Notes: a model not told the origin generated them from the letters alone. DNA of 64,000 nucleotides from WHTK01 sp965197795 (GCA_965197795.1 OZ240228.1:868001-932000); one strand, 5' to 3'. Numbered from the stretch's first letter, positions 9,050 to 18,571 are shown. Translations and numbers: made by a program.

Positions 9050-9419
9050 TCAAGCGCTGACCATCCTGCCGGCATGCAGGTAGCCGTGCCAGGTGGAGCC
9101 GGCGACGTCGATCAAGATTGAGAGTGGGCCTCTCCACGTTGCCATCCCATCCGGCAACCGGCCCCGGCCGTGCCCAGTTGTGCTCCGCATGGCAGGCGTA
9201 CAGGAGGATGTGCTCGCCGGGTCGGGGTGCGTATTTCAGCGGGAGTGCCCGCTTCCCGTCCTCCCCGAAGTCCAACCAAGTGTAGGCGCCGACAGATGCC
9301 GCCCAGAACTCGTCAATATCCTCGTAGGGCATTGGTGCGATAGGCTGATACAGGAGGTTGACGATGACTAGAAGCAGTGCAAGAGGGGGCAAGCCGCTGC
9401 CGGTGCGGTTGGATAGCAC
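9050..9419 (-). pseudogene. DUF6527-like protein, frameshifted near its end
   Basis: The frame reads LPLKYAPRPGEHILLYACHAEHNWARPGPVAGWDGNVERPTL, then a shift near 9118 restores ILIDVAGSTWHGYLHAGRMVSA and a stop at 9050. The WDGxxxRPTL...WHGYLxxGR pattern resembles DUF6527 phage/plasmid proteins. The N-terminal hydrophobic stretch may not belong to the gene; MPYEDIDEFW is a plausible alternative start. Function unknown. Confidence 0.45.
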
Positions 9420-9549
9420 TGGAACAGGCGGCGGAGCAAATTGCCAAACACGCTCGGATATCTCGTCATATCGACGAGATCATCGCCAGTACCGACCAGG
9501 AGAAGGACCGCGTCGCTGCCCTGCGCATCGGGTGCTTGGTGCTAGGCGG

Positions 9550-9903
9550 TTAGCGGACGGCGTCGCTCTCGCTGGTAAGGTTGCGACTTGACAGCTCAGT
9601 GGTGGTCTCGTCCTGGAGCAGCGACTCGGTCGCATCGAGGTGGGAGATGGGCACGGCGGGCAAGGTGGTGATGTGGGCTTTGACGCCGACGCCGAGCTCG
9701 AGGGAGAAGCGGGCCATGCGGTCGTTGTCCTCGGCCTCGACGATGGTGACGAAGTCGTACTCGCCGAGGACGGCGTAGATGCCGAGCGCCTGCACGCCGG
9801 GGACGTCGATGGCGTCTCCGACGCGGATTAGGTACTCGGGGTCCTGGAGGGCGTCCTTCTGGCCCTCGGGCGTAAGCGTCATCAGCAAAACGTAGGTCGC
9901 CAT
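9550..9903 (-). CDS. GYD domain protein
   Basis: A 117-residue protein matching the GYD family: MATYVLLMTLTPEGQKDALQ at the start, then IYAVLGEYDFVTIVEAEDNDRMARFSLEL. These small ferredoxin-like-fold proteins are common in Chloroflexota and Actinobacteria, with no firm biochemical role. The start is the first ATG; no strong ribosome site is visible. It stands alone between decayed genes. Confidence 0.75.
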   Translation of the reverse strand: MATYVLLMTLTPEGQKDALQDPEYLIRVGDAIDVPGVQALGIYAVLGEYDFVTIVEAEDNDRMARFSLELGVGVKAHITTLPAVPISHLDATESLLQDETTTELSSRNLTSESDAVR

Positions 9904-10311
9904 GACTCGCCAACATTCCCCAATATCGACCGGCTTAGCGCCAAAGAGACACCTCCCGGCGCCTAAAAACTACGCCCACACTGTTCGGTTGTCAATTCTG
10001 CACGCTCCACATGCCTCTTGCTACACATGAGTCTGAGTCTTTCCCTCAGCTACTCGCCATGTCCCTGGCCCCTGTGCTTGGGAAGGTGACGGGAAACCGA
10101 TGGCGTCGAGGATGCCGGGGGAGGGGGGACAACGGCCGCGACGTGCTCGCCCTCCGAGAATCGGGGCCAGCCATACTGACAAAAGGGCGGGCTTTCAGAT
10201 AGTGTTGCGGTGATAAGTTGGGGTTTTCGCCACCGAGTGCGACGGGGCTTCCCGCGTGGCGGGGAAAAGGTTCCACCCTAGCATAACACGTGCAAAGGAG
10301 GAGGTGATTCG

Positions 10312-10946
10312 ATGACTCTACCCGTGGCCCTCTCGCCTCTTGAAGGCGGCTCCGCCTCTTCCCCCCCCCCCCCCGCCCGAACCTACGTTCTAAACTAACC
10401 CTCCGTCCTTCAACCCTCCTGCCCCTGCTGGCCGCCCTGCTGCTGGCGCTGGCAGTCCAGCCCTTCCCACCCCCGCCTCTACGCAGCAGACCACCGTCTG
10501 GTCCGCCACGCTGACCGTCCAGGAAATTGGCGACGTCTCTAGGGAAAGGTTGCGTCAAGGGTTTGGGTATCTCACAGGAATGCACTAATACCGCTGTTCT
10601 CACGGACAATACCTTCACGTATCAGAATGCGAATTATCAGGTCTCGGTCGTCAGGGCCACCCCCGCCGGACTCATCCTGGGCCTCGGCAGTACCATCCCA
10701 GACAGCTTCAAGGAGCTGACGCTGCACGTCGATAACTCGCAGTTCGCCCTTGCGGACGCCAGGATTACGATACGAGAGCAGGTCAGGCACGTTGCGGCTG
10801 GCGTGCTCGCGAACCTCGTCGTGGGCACGCACGCCGCGACGTGCGCACTCCACCGCCCTCGGGCAATACAATGGCCTCACTCACACGAACGCGTGGGGCC
10901 TACTGTCAGGTGCGCGCGGGTGGATATACTTTCAGTCAGACCCTAA
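10312..10946 (+). pseudogene. Secreted surface protein with a poly-C tract, frameshifted
   Basis: A very strong ribosome site (AAAGGAGGAGGTG) precedes ATG 10312. With the present 14-base C tract the frame stops at 10396. One extra C would continue into a signal peptide (LLPLLAALLLALAV). A further shift gives TTVWSATLTVQEIGDVS, and another gives NTAVLTDNTFTYQNANYQVSVV...LTLHVDNSQFALADA, a beta-rich repeat found in Chloroflexota surface proteins with fibronectin-like domains. At least three shifts are needed, so this is a pseudogene or a badly sequenced gene. Confidence 0.4.
10361..10374 (+). repeat. Poly-C homopolymer tract (14 C)
   Basis: Fourteen consecutive C lie 49 bases inside the frame starting at 10312. 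The length decides whether the frame stops at once (14) or runs into the signal peptide (15 or 12). Confidence 0.9.
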
Positions 10947-11033
10947 GATACCGCCACGGATTGTAATTGTTTTGCAAGGATTCAGCGCTAAGCTGAAGCC
11001 GGCTAGAGAGCATAGGAGAATAAAGGCGTAGAC

Positions 11034-12737
11034 ATGCAGCAACTGCGCGTGGGGTGGCCTGGCGCGGTCGCGGGATTCGTGGCCGCGGCGGTGGCGCTGG
11101 CTGTCGCCGAGTTCGTAGCGCGCCTTGTCCAGGGGGAGTCGCTGGTGGTGGCGATCGGGGACGTGATCATCGACAACTCTCCCCGCTCTGTCTCTGGCGC
11201 CGCGATCGAAACCTTCGGCACGAACGACAAGCCCGCATTGCTCGTTAGCATCGTCGCCACATCGTTGCTGCTCGGTGCGGCCTTGGGACCGCTCGCGATG
11301 CGCTACCACGCGATCGGCGTGGGCGCCCTCGCAGCCTTCACCGTCGTCGGCGGGCTTGTGGGAACCCGCGATCCGTTCACCTCACCCGCGCAGGCATGGA
11401 CCACCGCAGTCGCCGCCGGTATCGCCGGTGTCGCGACGCTCCTCTGGTTGCTTAACACGGCGACCGCGGCCAGCGCTGAGGCCAGAGCCTCACCCCGATC
11501 GGGGGGGGTGAAGCGCCCTGGTCGAAGGCAGTTTCTGCGGTTCGCCGGCGGTGGGCTGGCGGCGGCTGTACTCTCGGTGCCCTTGGGGCGGCGCCTGGTC
11601 GAACCGGTGGTTGATGTGGACGCGCAGCGCGCGGCAATCGAGCTGCCGCCAGCACATCCACGTCCGTCACCGCCCGCGGGGAGCGCGACCGTCGCAGTGC
11701 CCTCGTCGACCGCCAGCGTGAGCGCCTCGCCCGAAGCGACGGCCACAGCCGAGAAAACGCCCGAACCGACGCCGGACTCGACGCCCCAGCCCGCACCGGT
11801 CGTCCGCGGCGGTCCCGCCTCGGTTTCGGGGATCTCGCCGCTCGTCACGCCGAACAGCGAGTTCTACCGCATCGACACGGCTCTCTCGGTGCCCCGCATC
11901 GACAGTGAGCAGTGGCGGCTCCGCATCACCGGGATGGTTGACCGACCGGCCGAGTTCACGTTTGAAGAGTTACTCTCGATGAGCCTGCGCGAGGAGGCGG
12001 TGACCCTCGCGTGTGTGTCGAACAAGGTGGGTGGGGACCTCGTCGGCAACGCCTACTGGCGCGGCGTCCCGCTTCCCACATTGCTGCGCGAGGCGGGCAT
12101 CCAGGCCGACTCGACGCAGGTAATCGGGCGCTCCCTCGATGGTTTCACGGTCGGCTTCCCCACGGACGTCGCGCTCGATGGGCGCGAGTCCATGGTGGTG
12201 CTCGGCATGAACGGCGAGCCGCTGCCAGCCGAGCACGGGTTTCCGGCACGCCTGATTGTGCCGGGGCTCTATGGATATGTCTCCGCCACGAAGTGGCTCG
12301 GTGAGATCGAGCTGTCGCGGCTCGACGCCTTCGACTCCTATTGGGTACAACGAGGCTGGTCTCAGCAGGGCCCGATCAAGCTACAGTCGCGTATCGACGT
12401 CCCGCGTGCCGGAGCCGCGCTCCCGCCTGGTAACGTGCGAGTCGCGGGCGTCGCCTGGGGCGGGCTGAGGGGCGTAAACGGCGTTCAGTTTAGGCCAAAG
12501 GCACGCGGCGGCGCGCAGCCTTCAGAAGGTGGTTGGCTCGACGCCGTACTGAGTGAGGAGCTGTCCGACAGCACTTGGCGTCAGTGGGTGGCTGACTGGC
12601 CGGCCGGCGAGGGCACGTTCGACCTTGAGGTACGCGCCATCGATCGCAGCGGCATGGTGCAGACGGCGAGTCTGGCTCCCCCCTTCCCTAATGGCGCCAC
12701 AGGCCACCACACGATTGGTGTGACCGTCAAGGCGTAG
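11034..12737 (+). CDS. Membrane-anchored molybdopterin-dependent oxidoreductase (sulfite-oxidase/YedY-like)
   Basis: A 567-residue protein. Residues 1-150 hold four or five membrane segments (GAVAGFVAAAVALAVAEF, ALLVSIVATSLLLGAALG, ALAAFTVVGGLVG, AVAAGIAGVATLLWLL). RRQFLRFAGGGLAAAVLS follows, a further anchor preceded by twin arginines, then a Pro/Ala/Thr linker. From about residue 280 comes the oxidoreductase molybdopterin domain (NSEFYRIDTALSVPRID, LRITGMVDRP). The likely molybdenum-binding cysteine is C327 (TLACVSN). The C-terminal third is a Mo-co dimerisation-type domain. It probably faces outside the membrane. It is the same size class as Chloroflexota and actinobacterial homologues. 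The electron acceptor is unknown, and no partner cytochrome lies nearby. Confidence 0.85.
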   Translation: MQQLRVGWPGAVAGFVAAAVALAVAEFVARLVQGESLVVAIGDVIIDNSPRSVSGAAIETFGTNDKPALLVSIVATSLLLGAALGPLAMRYHAIGVGALAAFTVVGGLVGTRDPFTSPAQAWTTAVAAGIAGVATLLWLLNTATAASAEARASPRSGGVKRPGRRQFLRFAGGGLAAAVLSVPLGRRLVEPVVDVDAQRAAIELPPAHPRPSPPAGSATVAVPSSTASVSASPEATATAEKTPEPTPDSTPQPAPVVRGGPASVSGISPLVTPNSEFYRIDTALSVPRIDSEQWRLRITGMVDRPAEFTFEELLSMSLREEAVTLACVSNKVGGDLVGNAYWRGVPLPTLLREAGIQADSTQVIGRSLDGFTVGFPTDVALDGRESMVVLGMNGEPLPAEHGFPARLIVPGLYGYVSATKWLGEIELSRLDAFDSYWVQRGWSQQGPIKLQSRIDVPRAGAALPPGNVRVAGVAWGGLRGVNGVQFRPKARGGAQPSEGGWLDAVLSEELSDSTWRQWVADWPAGEGTFDLEVRAIDRSGMVQTASLAPPFPNGATGHHTIGVTVKA

Positions 12738-12968
12738 GGTCCCGCTACGGGTTGCCTCTGACGGAAATCTGACAGAGACTAACAAGCAAATATCGACAGT
12801 CCGTCAGGTACCGAAGCCAGGTAGAGGCCGGGAGAGTATTCCCTATAGTGGAGCGTGGGGTGAAACTAACCGTACCCTCCGAGCGACAACTTTCGTGGTG
12901 GCCCCAACCCCCGCTCCGGTGAAGCGACAAGCCAGCGCCTGAACGAGTTAGTCTCAGGTAGAGATAGG

Positions 12969-14246
12969 GTGGAGAACGCTAATGATCGCATACCGACCCT
13001 GTCCCAAACCATACGCTGGCTTGGTTTGCCTTCAGCTCTTGTGCTGGCGGCCGTCTCCTGCGGCGGACAGGATTTCGAAGCCGGTCGCCTCGGAGCCGTG
13101 GAGGTTGCCTCCGGTGATGCGATCGAGGTACGGTCGCTGAACGTACTTACAAGTCTCGGTGACCTGGGCATTCCCAACCACCGCGGCGTGGAGCTGGCGG
13201 TGACGGACTACGGCCCGATCAAGGGGCACGGCGTCTCGCTTGGCGCCGGCCTCGACTCTCTCTGCACCGCGGAAGGTGGACGTGCCGCCGCCAATACGGT
13301 GACCGGCGATCCACGAGTCGTAGGCGTCATCGGCACGTCCTGCTCAGTCGCTGCCAGCGCCGCTTCGCCAATCCTCAGCGAGGCCGGATTGGTGATGATC
13401 GCACCCTCGACGACGGCCCCCTCGCTGACTTCCGACCTCCAAGGCAACGCCGGCTCCAACTACCACCCCGGCTACTACCGGACTTCCAACAACGACCTCT
13501 ATCAGGCAGAGGCGGTCGCTCAGTTCGCCTACAACGAACTTGGTCTGCGCCGGATGGCTGCCATCCATGACGGCGACCCATATACCACCGGTCTAACCGG
13601 CGCCTTCACCACCGCGTTCGAAGAGCTTGGCGGCTCGGTCGCCCTCATCTCCATTAGCCGTGGCGACACCGACATGGCCCCCGTCATCACCCAGATTGCC
13701 GCCGGCAGTCCGGACGGCGTCTTCCTTCCGCTCTTCCAAGACGAAGGCGCAGCCATCGTGCGGCAGATCGGCCAAGTCCCTGCACTCGAGGACATAGCGC
13801 TGATTGGCGGTGCGGCCCTGCTGGTCCCCGAGTTCCTAGCCATCCCCGAGTCGGAGGGCATCTACTTGCCAGGTCCCGAGTTGAGCCTTGGCGACAATAC
13901 CAACGCGGCGACCGGCAAGAGCGGCGACGCGCTCATCGCCGACTATCGAGAGCGGTATGGTGAAGCGCCCACGTCTGCCTACCTGGCCCATGCCTACGAC
14001 GCGGCCACCATGCTTCTTCGAGCCGTCGAGGAGGTCGCGGTTGTCGACGGAGATACTCTTTACATCGACCGTGCCAAGCTGCGGGAGGCGCTGAGTGCCA
14101 CCACCGGCTTTAGGGGCATCATCGGGGTTATCTCCTGTGACGAGTTCGGCGACTGCGGCACCGGCCGCGTTCACATATCGCACCACACCGATCCCAGTGT
14201 CACAGACATTGCAGAGCTACCCGTCATCTACCGCTTCGCGCCCTGA
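12969..14246 (+). CDS. Branched-chain amino-acid-type ABC substrate-binding lipoprotein
   Basis: A 425-residue type I periplasmic-binding protein (Peripla_BP_6). GTG start at 12969; a lipobox follows a hydrophobic stretch (LVLAAVSC, about residue 36). The family core is clear: LGIPNHRGVELAVTDYG, VVGVIGTSCSVAASAASPILSEAGLVMIAPST, and GFRGIIGVISCDEFGDC near the end. It would bind a small ligand outside the membrane and hand it to a LivHMGF-type permease, but no permease or ATPase gene is adjacent. An orphan receptor or distant partner is implied. The ligand is unknown. Confidence 0.8.
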   Translation: MENANDRIPTLSQTIRWLGLPSALVLAAVSCGGQDFEAGRLGAVEVASGDAIEVRSLNVLTSLGDLGIPNHRGVELAVTDYGPIKGHGVSLGAGLDSLCTAEGGRAAANTVTGDPRVVGVIGTSCSVAASAASPILSEAGLVMIAPSTTAPSLTSDLQGNAGSNYHPGYYRTSNNDLYQAEAVAQFAYNELGLRRMAAIHDGDPYTTGLTGAFTTAFEELGGSVALISISRGDTDMAPVITQIAAGSPDGVFLPLFQDEGAAIVRQIGQVPALEDIALIGGAALLVPEFLAIPESEGIYLPGPELSLGDNTNAATGKSGDALIADYRERYGEAPTSAYLAHAYDAATMLLRAVEEVAVVDGDTLYIDRAKLREALSATTGFRGIIGVISCDEFGDCGTGRVHISHHTDPSVTDIAELPVIYRFAP

Positions 14247-14350
14247 TTGTCACCCTTCGCCAGACCCAACAACTGTCTTATCTATTGGGCCTGATGACTA
14301 GGCTGAGCCGCGGTCTCCCGGACTGAGTACGAATCGGTCTATCACGTCTT

Positions 14351-14476
14351 TACCGCAAGGGCCAGCTCCTCGAACGCATTGGCCGGTGGGCCAAGGAGCG
14401 GGGCAAGTCGCTAAGACTCTACCCGGGCGCGTTGGTCTGGTGCGCCTGGAAGCCGGGGGCGAGTTGCTGCGGGTGA
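14351..14476 (+). pseudogene. DUF499/Swt1-type ATPase fragment
   Basis: A 41-codon frame (YRKGQLLERIGRWAKERGKSLRLYPGALVWC) looks like an internal piece of large DUF499 ATPases found in defence islands. It ends in a TGA. A C-terminal piece of the same type of protein occurs at 18338-18571 on the other strand. Short, so low confidence. Confidence 0.3.
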
Positions 14477-14572
14477 GTGTTGAGGCCGATTAGGGCTGGG
14501 AAACTCCGGCGCTGGTAAGGCCACGGCCACCCTCAAGAGCTCGGAGAGGCAGCCTGGGGAGGCCAACGTAAC

Positions 14573-14605
14573 GACGATTGTCCGGCGCCAGCGCCGACAA
14601 TCGTC
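14573..14605. other. Long inverted repeat (hairpin)
   Basis: GACGATTGT-C-CGGCG and CGCCG-ACAATCGTC form a 14-bp stem with one bulged C and a 4-base loop. No gene ends nearby, so its role is unclear. Confidence 0.6.
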
Positions 14606-14786
14606 CTCTACACGACCGTCAAGGTTGTTGGTCCGACGTCTGTCAAGGGTCTGACCCTGAGGCTGTCACCCGCAATCTGCCCCCCAACAAATCAAGGCGA
14701 GCAAGAAACAGGCGCCCGGCAGCCTGGCGTGCCACCTGTCATTGCTCTCTCGGGCTAAGCGCTCAGGGCCAGGGTTAGCTCGAATG

Positions 14787-15031
14787 GCACGTATGCGACT
14801 TGGCCGCCATTGAACATAGATGCCGATGTTCGTCCAGTGGTGAGTAAAGGCTATCCCTTTAAGCTGACCGTTGCTTTGCCGCGCTAGCTCGCGGTCGAGT
14901 GACTGGAACGGTATGCTCGGCTCTGGTCACTGCGGTGGCTTTAGATGGGTAACGCCATATCTTCGCCTAGACCAAAGCAGACCACACCTTGTACGGGCTG
15001 ATTGTCGATCTTTGCTTGGTCTTAGAGACGG
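14787..15031 (+). repeat. Dispersed repeat R, copy 2 (type B left arm plus right arm)
   Basis: Matches copy 1 from the core CCGATGTTCGTCCAGTGGT rightwards, with a short internal deletion near 15010. It shares its left arm (ATGCGACTTGGCCGCCATTG and neighbours) with copy 3 and, more loosely, with 59645-59695. It ends 8 bases before the stop of the membrane protein gene on the other strand. Confidence 0.85.
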
Positions 15032-15038
15032 GATGCGC

Positions 15039-15380
15039 TCAGCTCCTGGGCGCGACGAGGAGAAAGCTGGCGTTGAGGACGGCGACGACTGCGAATGAGA
15101 TGGCCAGTAGCGTCTGGCCGGCGGCGACGAGGGCAAGAGCCGACAGACCGAACACTGCCATTTCGACCAGAAACCTGCCTGTGTCAGTCAGCCGCGACGC
15201 TGACTTCGGCGCGACCAGCTTCCACCAAACGAAGATGGCCGCGCCGGGAGCCAAGGCACCGATGACGATCCCTTCCGCCATACTGTCGCCGGTGAGGATG
15301 CCCCAGTACATGAGGGCCAGCAGGGCGCACAGTTCGAGGAGGAACCGCACCGTCGAGTTCAGCGCAATCCAGGCCGTCAT
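15039..15380 (-). CDS. DUF2568 (YrdB-like) membrane protein
   Basis: About 113 residues from MTAWIALNST, with four hydrophobic segments: VRFLLELCALLALMYWGIL, GIVIGALAPGAAIFVWWKLV, FLVEMAVFGLSALALVAAG and LLAISFAVVAVLNASFLLV. The pattern RFLLEL...YWG...FVWWKLVAPKS fits the DUF2568 family of small membrane proteins of unknown role. An upstream ATG at 15419 gives a longer N-terminus that lacks family similarity. Confidence 0.75.
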   Translation of the reverse strand: MTAWIALNSTVRFLLELCALLALMYWGILTGDSMAEGIVIGALAPGAAIFVWWKLVAPKSASRLTDTGRFLVEMAVFGLSALALVAAGQTLLAISFAVVAVLNASFLLVAPRS

Positions 15381-15427
15381 CGAAGTCTGCGACAGAGAAT
15401 ACCCCCTGTGAACTGACACTACGGCGA

Positions 15428-15458
15428 GGGCCTGTTACCGAAGGCGTTAATTCTCGGC
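15428..15458 (+). repeat. 31-base short repeat, copy 1
   Basis: GGGCCTGTTACCGAAGGCGT and the following TAATTCTCGGC recur at 26553-26583 with one difference. The second copy sits at the broken end of an IS1182-like transposase, suggesting a transposon end or recombination scar. Confidence 0.7.
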
Positions 15459-15519
15459 AGCTCTGGGCGCGAGTGACCCCCGCGAATTTAGCCCAAGGAG
15501 CTGAAGGCATCAAGGGCCT

Positions 15520-15700
15520 ATGAACCTCACTGCTTATAGGCATTTGTCTATACCTTGGTTGGTGATGAGGGACGGCCTGCGGTTCATGCTGGAGGGATCC
15601 GGGGAGTTCGAGGTGGCCGGGCACGCAAGGACGGCGCTCCATCCCCGACACCTTCTGGAGGTAGCCCGTCCTCCTGACCACGGTCCGACCGGCTGCAATC
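15520..15700 (+). pseudogene. Response regulator receiver domain remnant
   Basis: The frame reads VMRDGLRFMLEGSGEFEVAGHA and then HLLEVARP, matching the start of NarL-type receiver domains (VRDGLRxxLExxGEFEVVGEA). The phosphoacceptor region is lost and the frame differs from that of the LuxR-type DNA-binding domain just downstream. Together they look like one broken NarL/LuxR response regulator. Confidence 0.45.
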
Positions 15701-15758
15701 GGAGGAGGCGAGGCAGAGCCCGGAGAACGGGGAGGGAGGAGAAAAGGGACTGGGCGGA

Positions 15759-15953
15759 GTGACGGAGAGGGACCTGGAGATACTCGCTTCGTTCTGCCGG
15801 AGCATGTCATACGCCAGGATAGCGGAGCCCAGGGAACTCAAGCCGGTGACCATCCGGATCGCCGTCTACGCCATGCAGGGCAAGCTGATCGTCGGCTCGA
15901 AGCAGGAAATGGCGGTCTGGGCCGTGCGGAACGGACTGCTGGATGGCGAATAG
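15759..15953 (+). CDS. LuxR-type helix-turn-helix protein (DNA-binding half of a response regulator)
   Basis: A 64-residue GerE/LuxR domain: MTERDLEILASFCRSMSYARIAEPRELKPVTIRIAVYAMQGKLIVGSKQEMAVWAVRNG. All helices of the family are present, though GL of the turn has become PREL. It has its own GTG start and an upstream GGGAGGAG, so it could be translated alone, but it probably descends from the broken response regulator whose receiver piece lies at 15520-15700. Confidence 0.6.
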   Translation: MTERDLEILASFCRSMSYARIAEPRELKPVTIRIAVYAMQGKLIVGSKQEMAVWAVRNGLLDGE

Positions 15954-16075
15954 TGGGTGATTGCCTCTCAGCCAAATGTCGGGGCGCAATGACCCTCGAC
16001 CGGCCGCTTCCATCGCAATCGCCTCACCCTCGCCCTCTTACACCGCTTCCCGGGACGGATCAGGTAAAATTCCTC

Positions 16076-16708
16076 ATGACTGGGCCCCTGATCTCCCCGA
16101 TACGCCCGAACCAAATCCCTGCCGCCGCGCGGGTCATGGCCAACGCCTTCGCGAATGCTCCCCGCTACACGTTTCTCCTTCCCAACGACGCGCAGCGGCA
16201 CGCAAGACTACCCTGGGTCTGGGGCGCAACCATCCGCGCTTGCGTCCACTCCGGCGGAGCCGTGTACGTCGCCCATGGTGGATCCGGTGATGCCGTGCTG
16301 GGCGTCGCTATCTGGGGTTCACCCCAAAAACCCAAGCACAGTGCTCTGACGCTGTTGCGATCCGGCCTCTGGGCTGCGCCCGTCCGGCTCGGCATCCCGG
16401 CCTGGCGGCGACGGCAAGCTCTTGCCCCCGTGCTCGCCGCGCTCAAACCGCCTGGCCCGTGCTGGTACCTCAACGGCATCGGTGTCGATCCTTCGGCGCA
16501 GCGCACCGGTTTGGGAAGCGCCCTCATCAACCAGATGCTTCCGCGTATAGATGAGGACGCACTGCCCGCATTTCTCGACACGTCAGCGCCGGACAACCTC
16601 GGCTACTACGAGCGGTTCGGCTTCCTGGTGACGGCGGAGTTGACATTGCCGAACGGTATCCCCCTCTGGGGCATGACGCGGCAGCCGTCTCTGGGTCTGG
16701 GGGCATGA
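16076..16708 (+). CDS. GNAT family N-acetyltransferase
   Basis: A 210-residue protein from MTGPLISPIRP. The acetyl-CoA binding motif is LNGIGVDPSAQRTGLGSALI (residues about 124-143, QRTGLGSA), followed by LDTSAPDNLGYYERFGF, the usual final part. The N-terminal half (AARVMANAFANAPRYTFLLP) matches GNATs acting on small molecules. The substrate is unknown. The frame is open further upstream to 15953, but that extension has no family similarity. It overlaps the tail of an opposing fragment near its 3' end. Confidence 0.8.
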   Translation: MTGPLISPIRPNQIPAAARVMANAFANAPRYTFLLPNDAQRHARLPWVWGATIRACVHSGGAVYVAHGGSGDAVLGVAIWGSPQKPKHSALTLLRSGLWAAPVRLGIPAWRRRQALAPVLAALKPPGPCWYLNGIGVDPSAQRTGLGSALINQMLPRIDEDALPAFLDTSAPDNLGYYERFGFLVTAELTLPNGIPLWGMTRQPSLGLGA

Positions 16709-17160
16709 AGCCGCGTCTGGCTTCCCCAGCCTGCTCTGCCTGGTTCCTGCGGGGCGTCATGTGCGGAGGACCACTCATTCGGCCTAGCCCACTTGATCGC
16801 TTGGTCAATCATGAGTTGGCCTAAGTTCTCTGGTGCTGCGTTGCCGAAAATGAGCTCCCGATTCGCCTCAATCCAGTCCGGAAGAACGTGTAGGAGGAAC
16901 CCAATCAATGGTGCGAGAACGGCTCGGTGTTCAGCACCGTCGCGGCCCGTCAGTCGCAGACTTGCTTCGAGCAAGGTGATGGCTTCGGGATGAACAGAGC
17001 TAGAGGCGGCGAATTCGTTTGCCATGAATGAGAGCACGGCTTGAAGGGCGCGGGTGCGGGGCCGGTTGATTGCCGTCTGGTAGGGGTCCAATTCATAGCT
17101 ACCAGATGCTGTTGACGGTTCTGCACAATTCATCACTTCGGCTTCGAGGATTGTCCACAC
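16606..17160 (-). pseudogene. Fragment of a large protein of unknown function
   Basis: Residues 30-130 look like genuine coding sequence (RTRALQAVLSFMANEFAASSSVHPEAITLLEASLRL...HVLPDWIEANRELIFGN), helical and similar in style to the HEAT-like tails of SIR2/DUF4020 defence proteins. The last 50 residues run antisense through the acetyltransferase gene and are not real. Probably a truncated internal piece of a larger gene. Confidence 0.35.
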
Positions 17161-17434
17161 TTCGTTCGCTCGATTGCCGAAGCTGTCCTAAGCCGGAGGT
17201 CAACCGCGGATCGGTGATACCGGCAGCGGCCGCCTCAGCGTCCGCGTCAAAGACCCGCGTGGCGATCTCGTCCGTGGCGCCACGACCAGCTCGAAGGTTC
17301 GCAGTACAGTACGCTTATGCTCGCCAAACTGGACAAAATCAAGAACCCTACCTAAGGTTCGGGTTAGTCCTGTAACGAGAGCAACCGCTCCAAAGCGGAG
17401 TGAAATAGGTATGAGATTTTGGGGGACTTGAACG

Positions 17435-18052
17435 ATGAGTAACGATGTTGTGGCTGAGCCTGGTCTTCAGTCTGGTTTCGTTCTGGCCGTCCTCATCGCT
17501 TCGGTGCTGCTTGCTAACCACTTGGGCGGCAGCGCGGGCCTTGCACAAAGGGCTGCCCAGGTGGCCCTTGGTGTTGTCCTGATGATGTTGGTCTTTAGCG
17601 CAACTACAGCCTTCCACGGACCGTCGGCTATTCCCGCCACGGCGTTGGAGACTCTGTTCGAGTCCGAACAGCAGTTGATGGAACTGAGCAATGAGTCGGC
17701 CCAGCGCAACTCAGAGGTGGGAACCATACACATAGGGTTAGGGGTCATCTTCGTGGCGCTCGGGGTGGTTCTATTCCACAGGTTGAGTGCGATCACCCCC
17801 GCATTCCTCTTGGGCGGTGTCCTGCTCATACTGCTTGGTGCCCCTACCGGGGGAGGGGGAGCTAGTCCGCTGAACGCCTTGACCGGACTATTCAGTGCCG
17901 TCGTGCCGGGAGGCTTCGGCGATGCTGGAAACGCGCGCGACATCGCTCGTTTCGTGGTGTTGTTGGTCGGCGCCATGTTGCTGGCGGGGCTGATGTACTT
18001 CCGCTGGGAACGCGAGTCTTCCGGTGATGCTGTGGAGGCGTCCGATTCCTAG
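17435..18052 (+). CDS. Four-helix membrane protein of unknown function
   Basis: A 205-residue protein with hydrophobic segments FVLAVLIASVLLANHLG, QVALGVVLMMLVFSATT, IHIGLGVIFVALGVVLF, FLLGGVLLILLGAP and FVVLLVGAMLLAGLMYF. A short soluble loop around residues 70-95 (ETLFESEQQLMELSNES) lies between the second and third. The C-terminus is acidic. I do not recognise the family. It is preceded by ATTTTGGGGGACTTGAACG before the ATG and stands alone. Confidence 0.6.
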   Translation: MSNDVVAEPGLQSGFVLAVLIASVLLANHLGGSAGLAQRAAQVALGVVLMMLVFSATTAFHGPSAIPATALETLFESEQQLMELSNESAQRNSEVGTIHIGLGVIFVALGVVLFHRLSAITPAFLLGGVLLILLGAPTGGGGASPLNALTGLFSAVVPGGFGDAGNARDIARFVVLLVGAMLLAGLMYFRWERESSGDAVEASDS

Positions 18053-18337
18053 ATACCAACGGTGGCTCAGGCCTGTCCTACCCCAAGAACTCCATTGGAA
18101 GCAGAACCGCGGCGGCCTGTACGTCTTCAGCGAAATTCGGACTTTTCGGCCTGATTTCTAATGGAGACTTTGGTCGCTGGCTTGCTCCTTTGCCGCCCGA
18201 TAGTACTGCCTTCTTAGCTGCCTGGTTTTCTGCTTGACCTCCTCTCCTGTGGCCAAGATGGTCCGTGGGCGACAAGTCTCAACCGGTCGAACAAGATTCC
18301 CTGGAAGACCGTAGGGTACGCTTCAGCGGACGAAGCA

Positions 18338-18571
18338 CTACTCCTCCTCGAACTCCCAAGTCTGAAACGTCAGCGTCGTCGCGTTCTCGCTTACCGCCCG
18401 AACAACCGCATCAGGGATGCCTTCGGGCGCCTTGGCGCGAATCTCAAGGATGACTTCGACGTCTGCATCGACAAGACTCGCAAGATGTTTGATCACTTCC
18501 TCGGCAACCTGGCGGGCGCCGGAGGACACTCTCAACTCGTTGAGCTTGACCGAGCCATAGAAGCGTCGCAT
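18338..18571 (-). pseudogene. DUF499-type ATPase, C-terminal remnant
   Basis: About 77 residues (MRRFYGSVKLNELRVSSGARQVAEEVIKHLASLVDADVEVILEIRAKAPEGIPDAVVR...WEFEEE) match the C-terminal domain of DUF499 ATPases. The frame continues upstream to 18757, but that part is antisense to the AbiEii fragment and not convincing. It is a stump of a defence-island gene. Confidence 0.5.
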
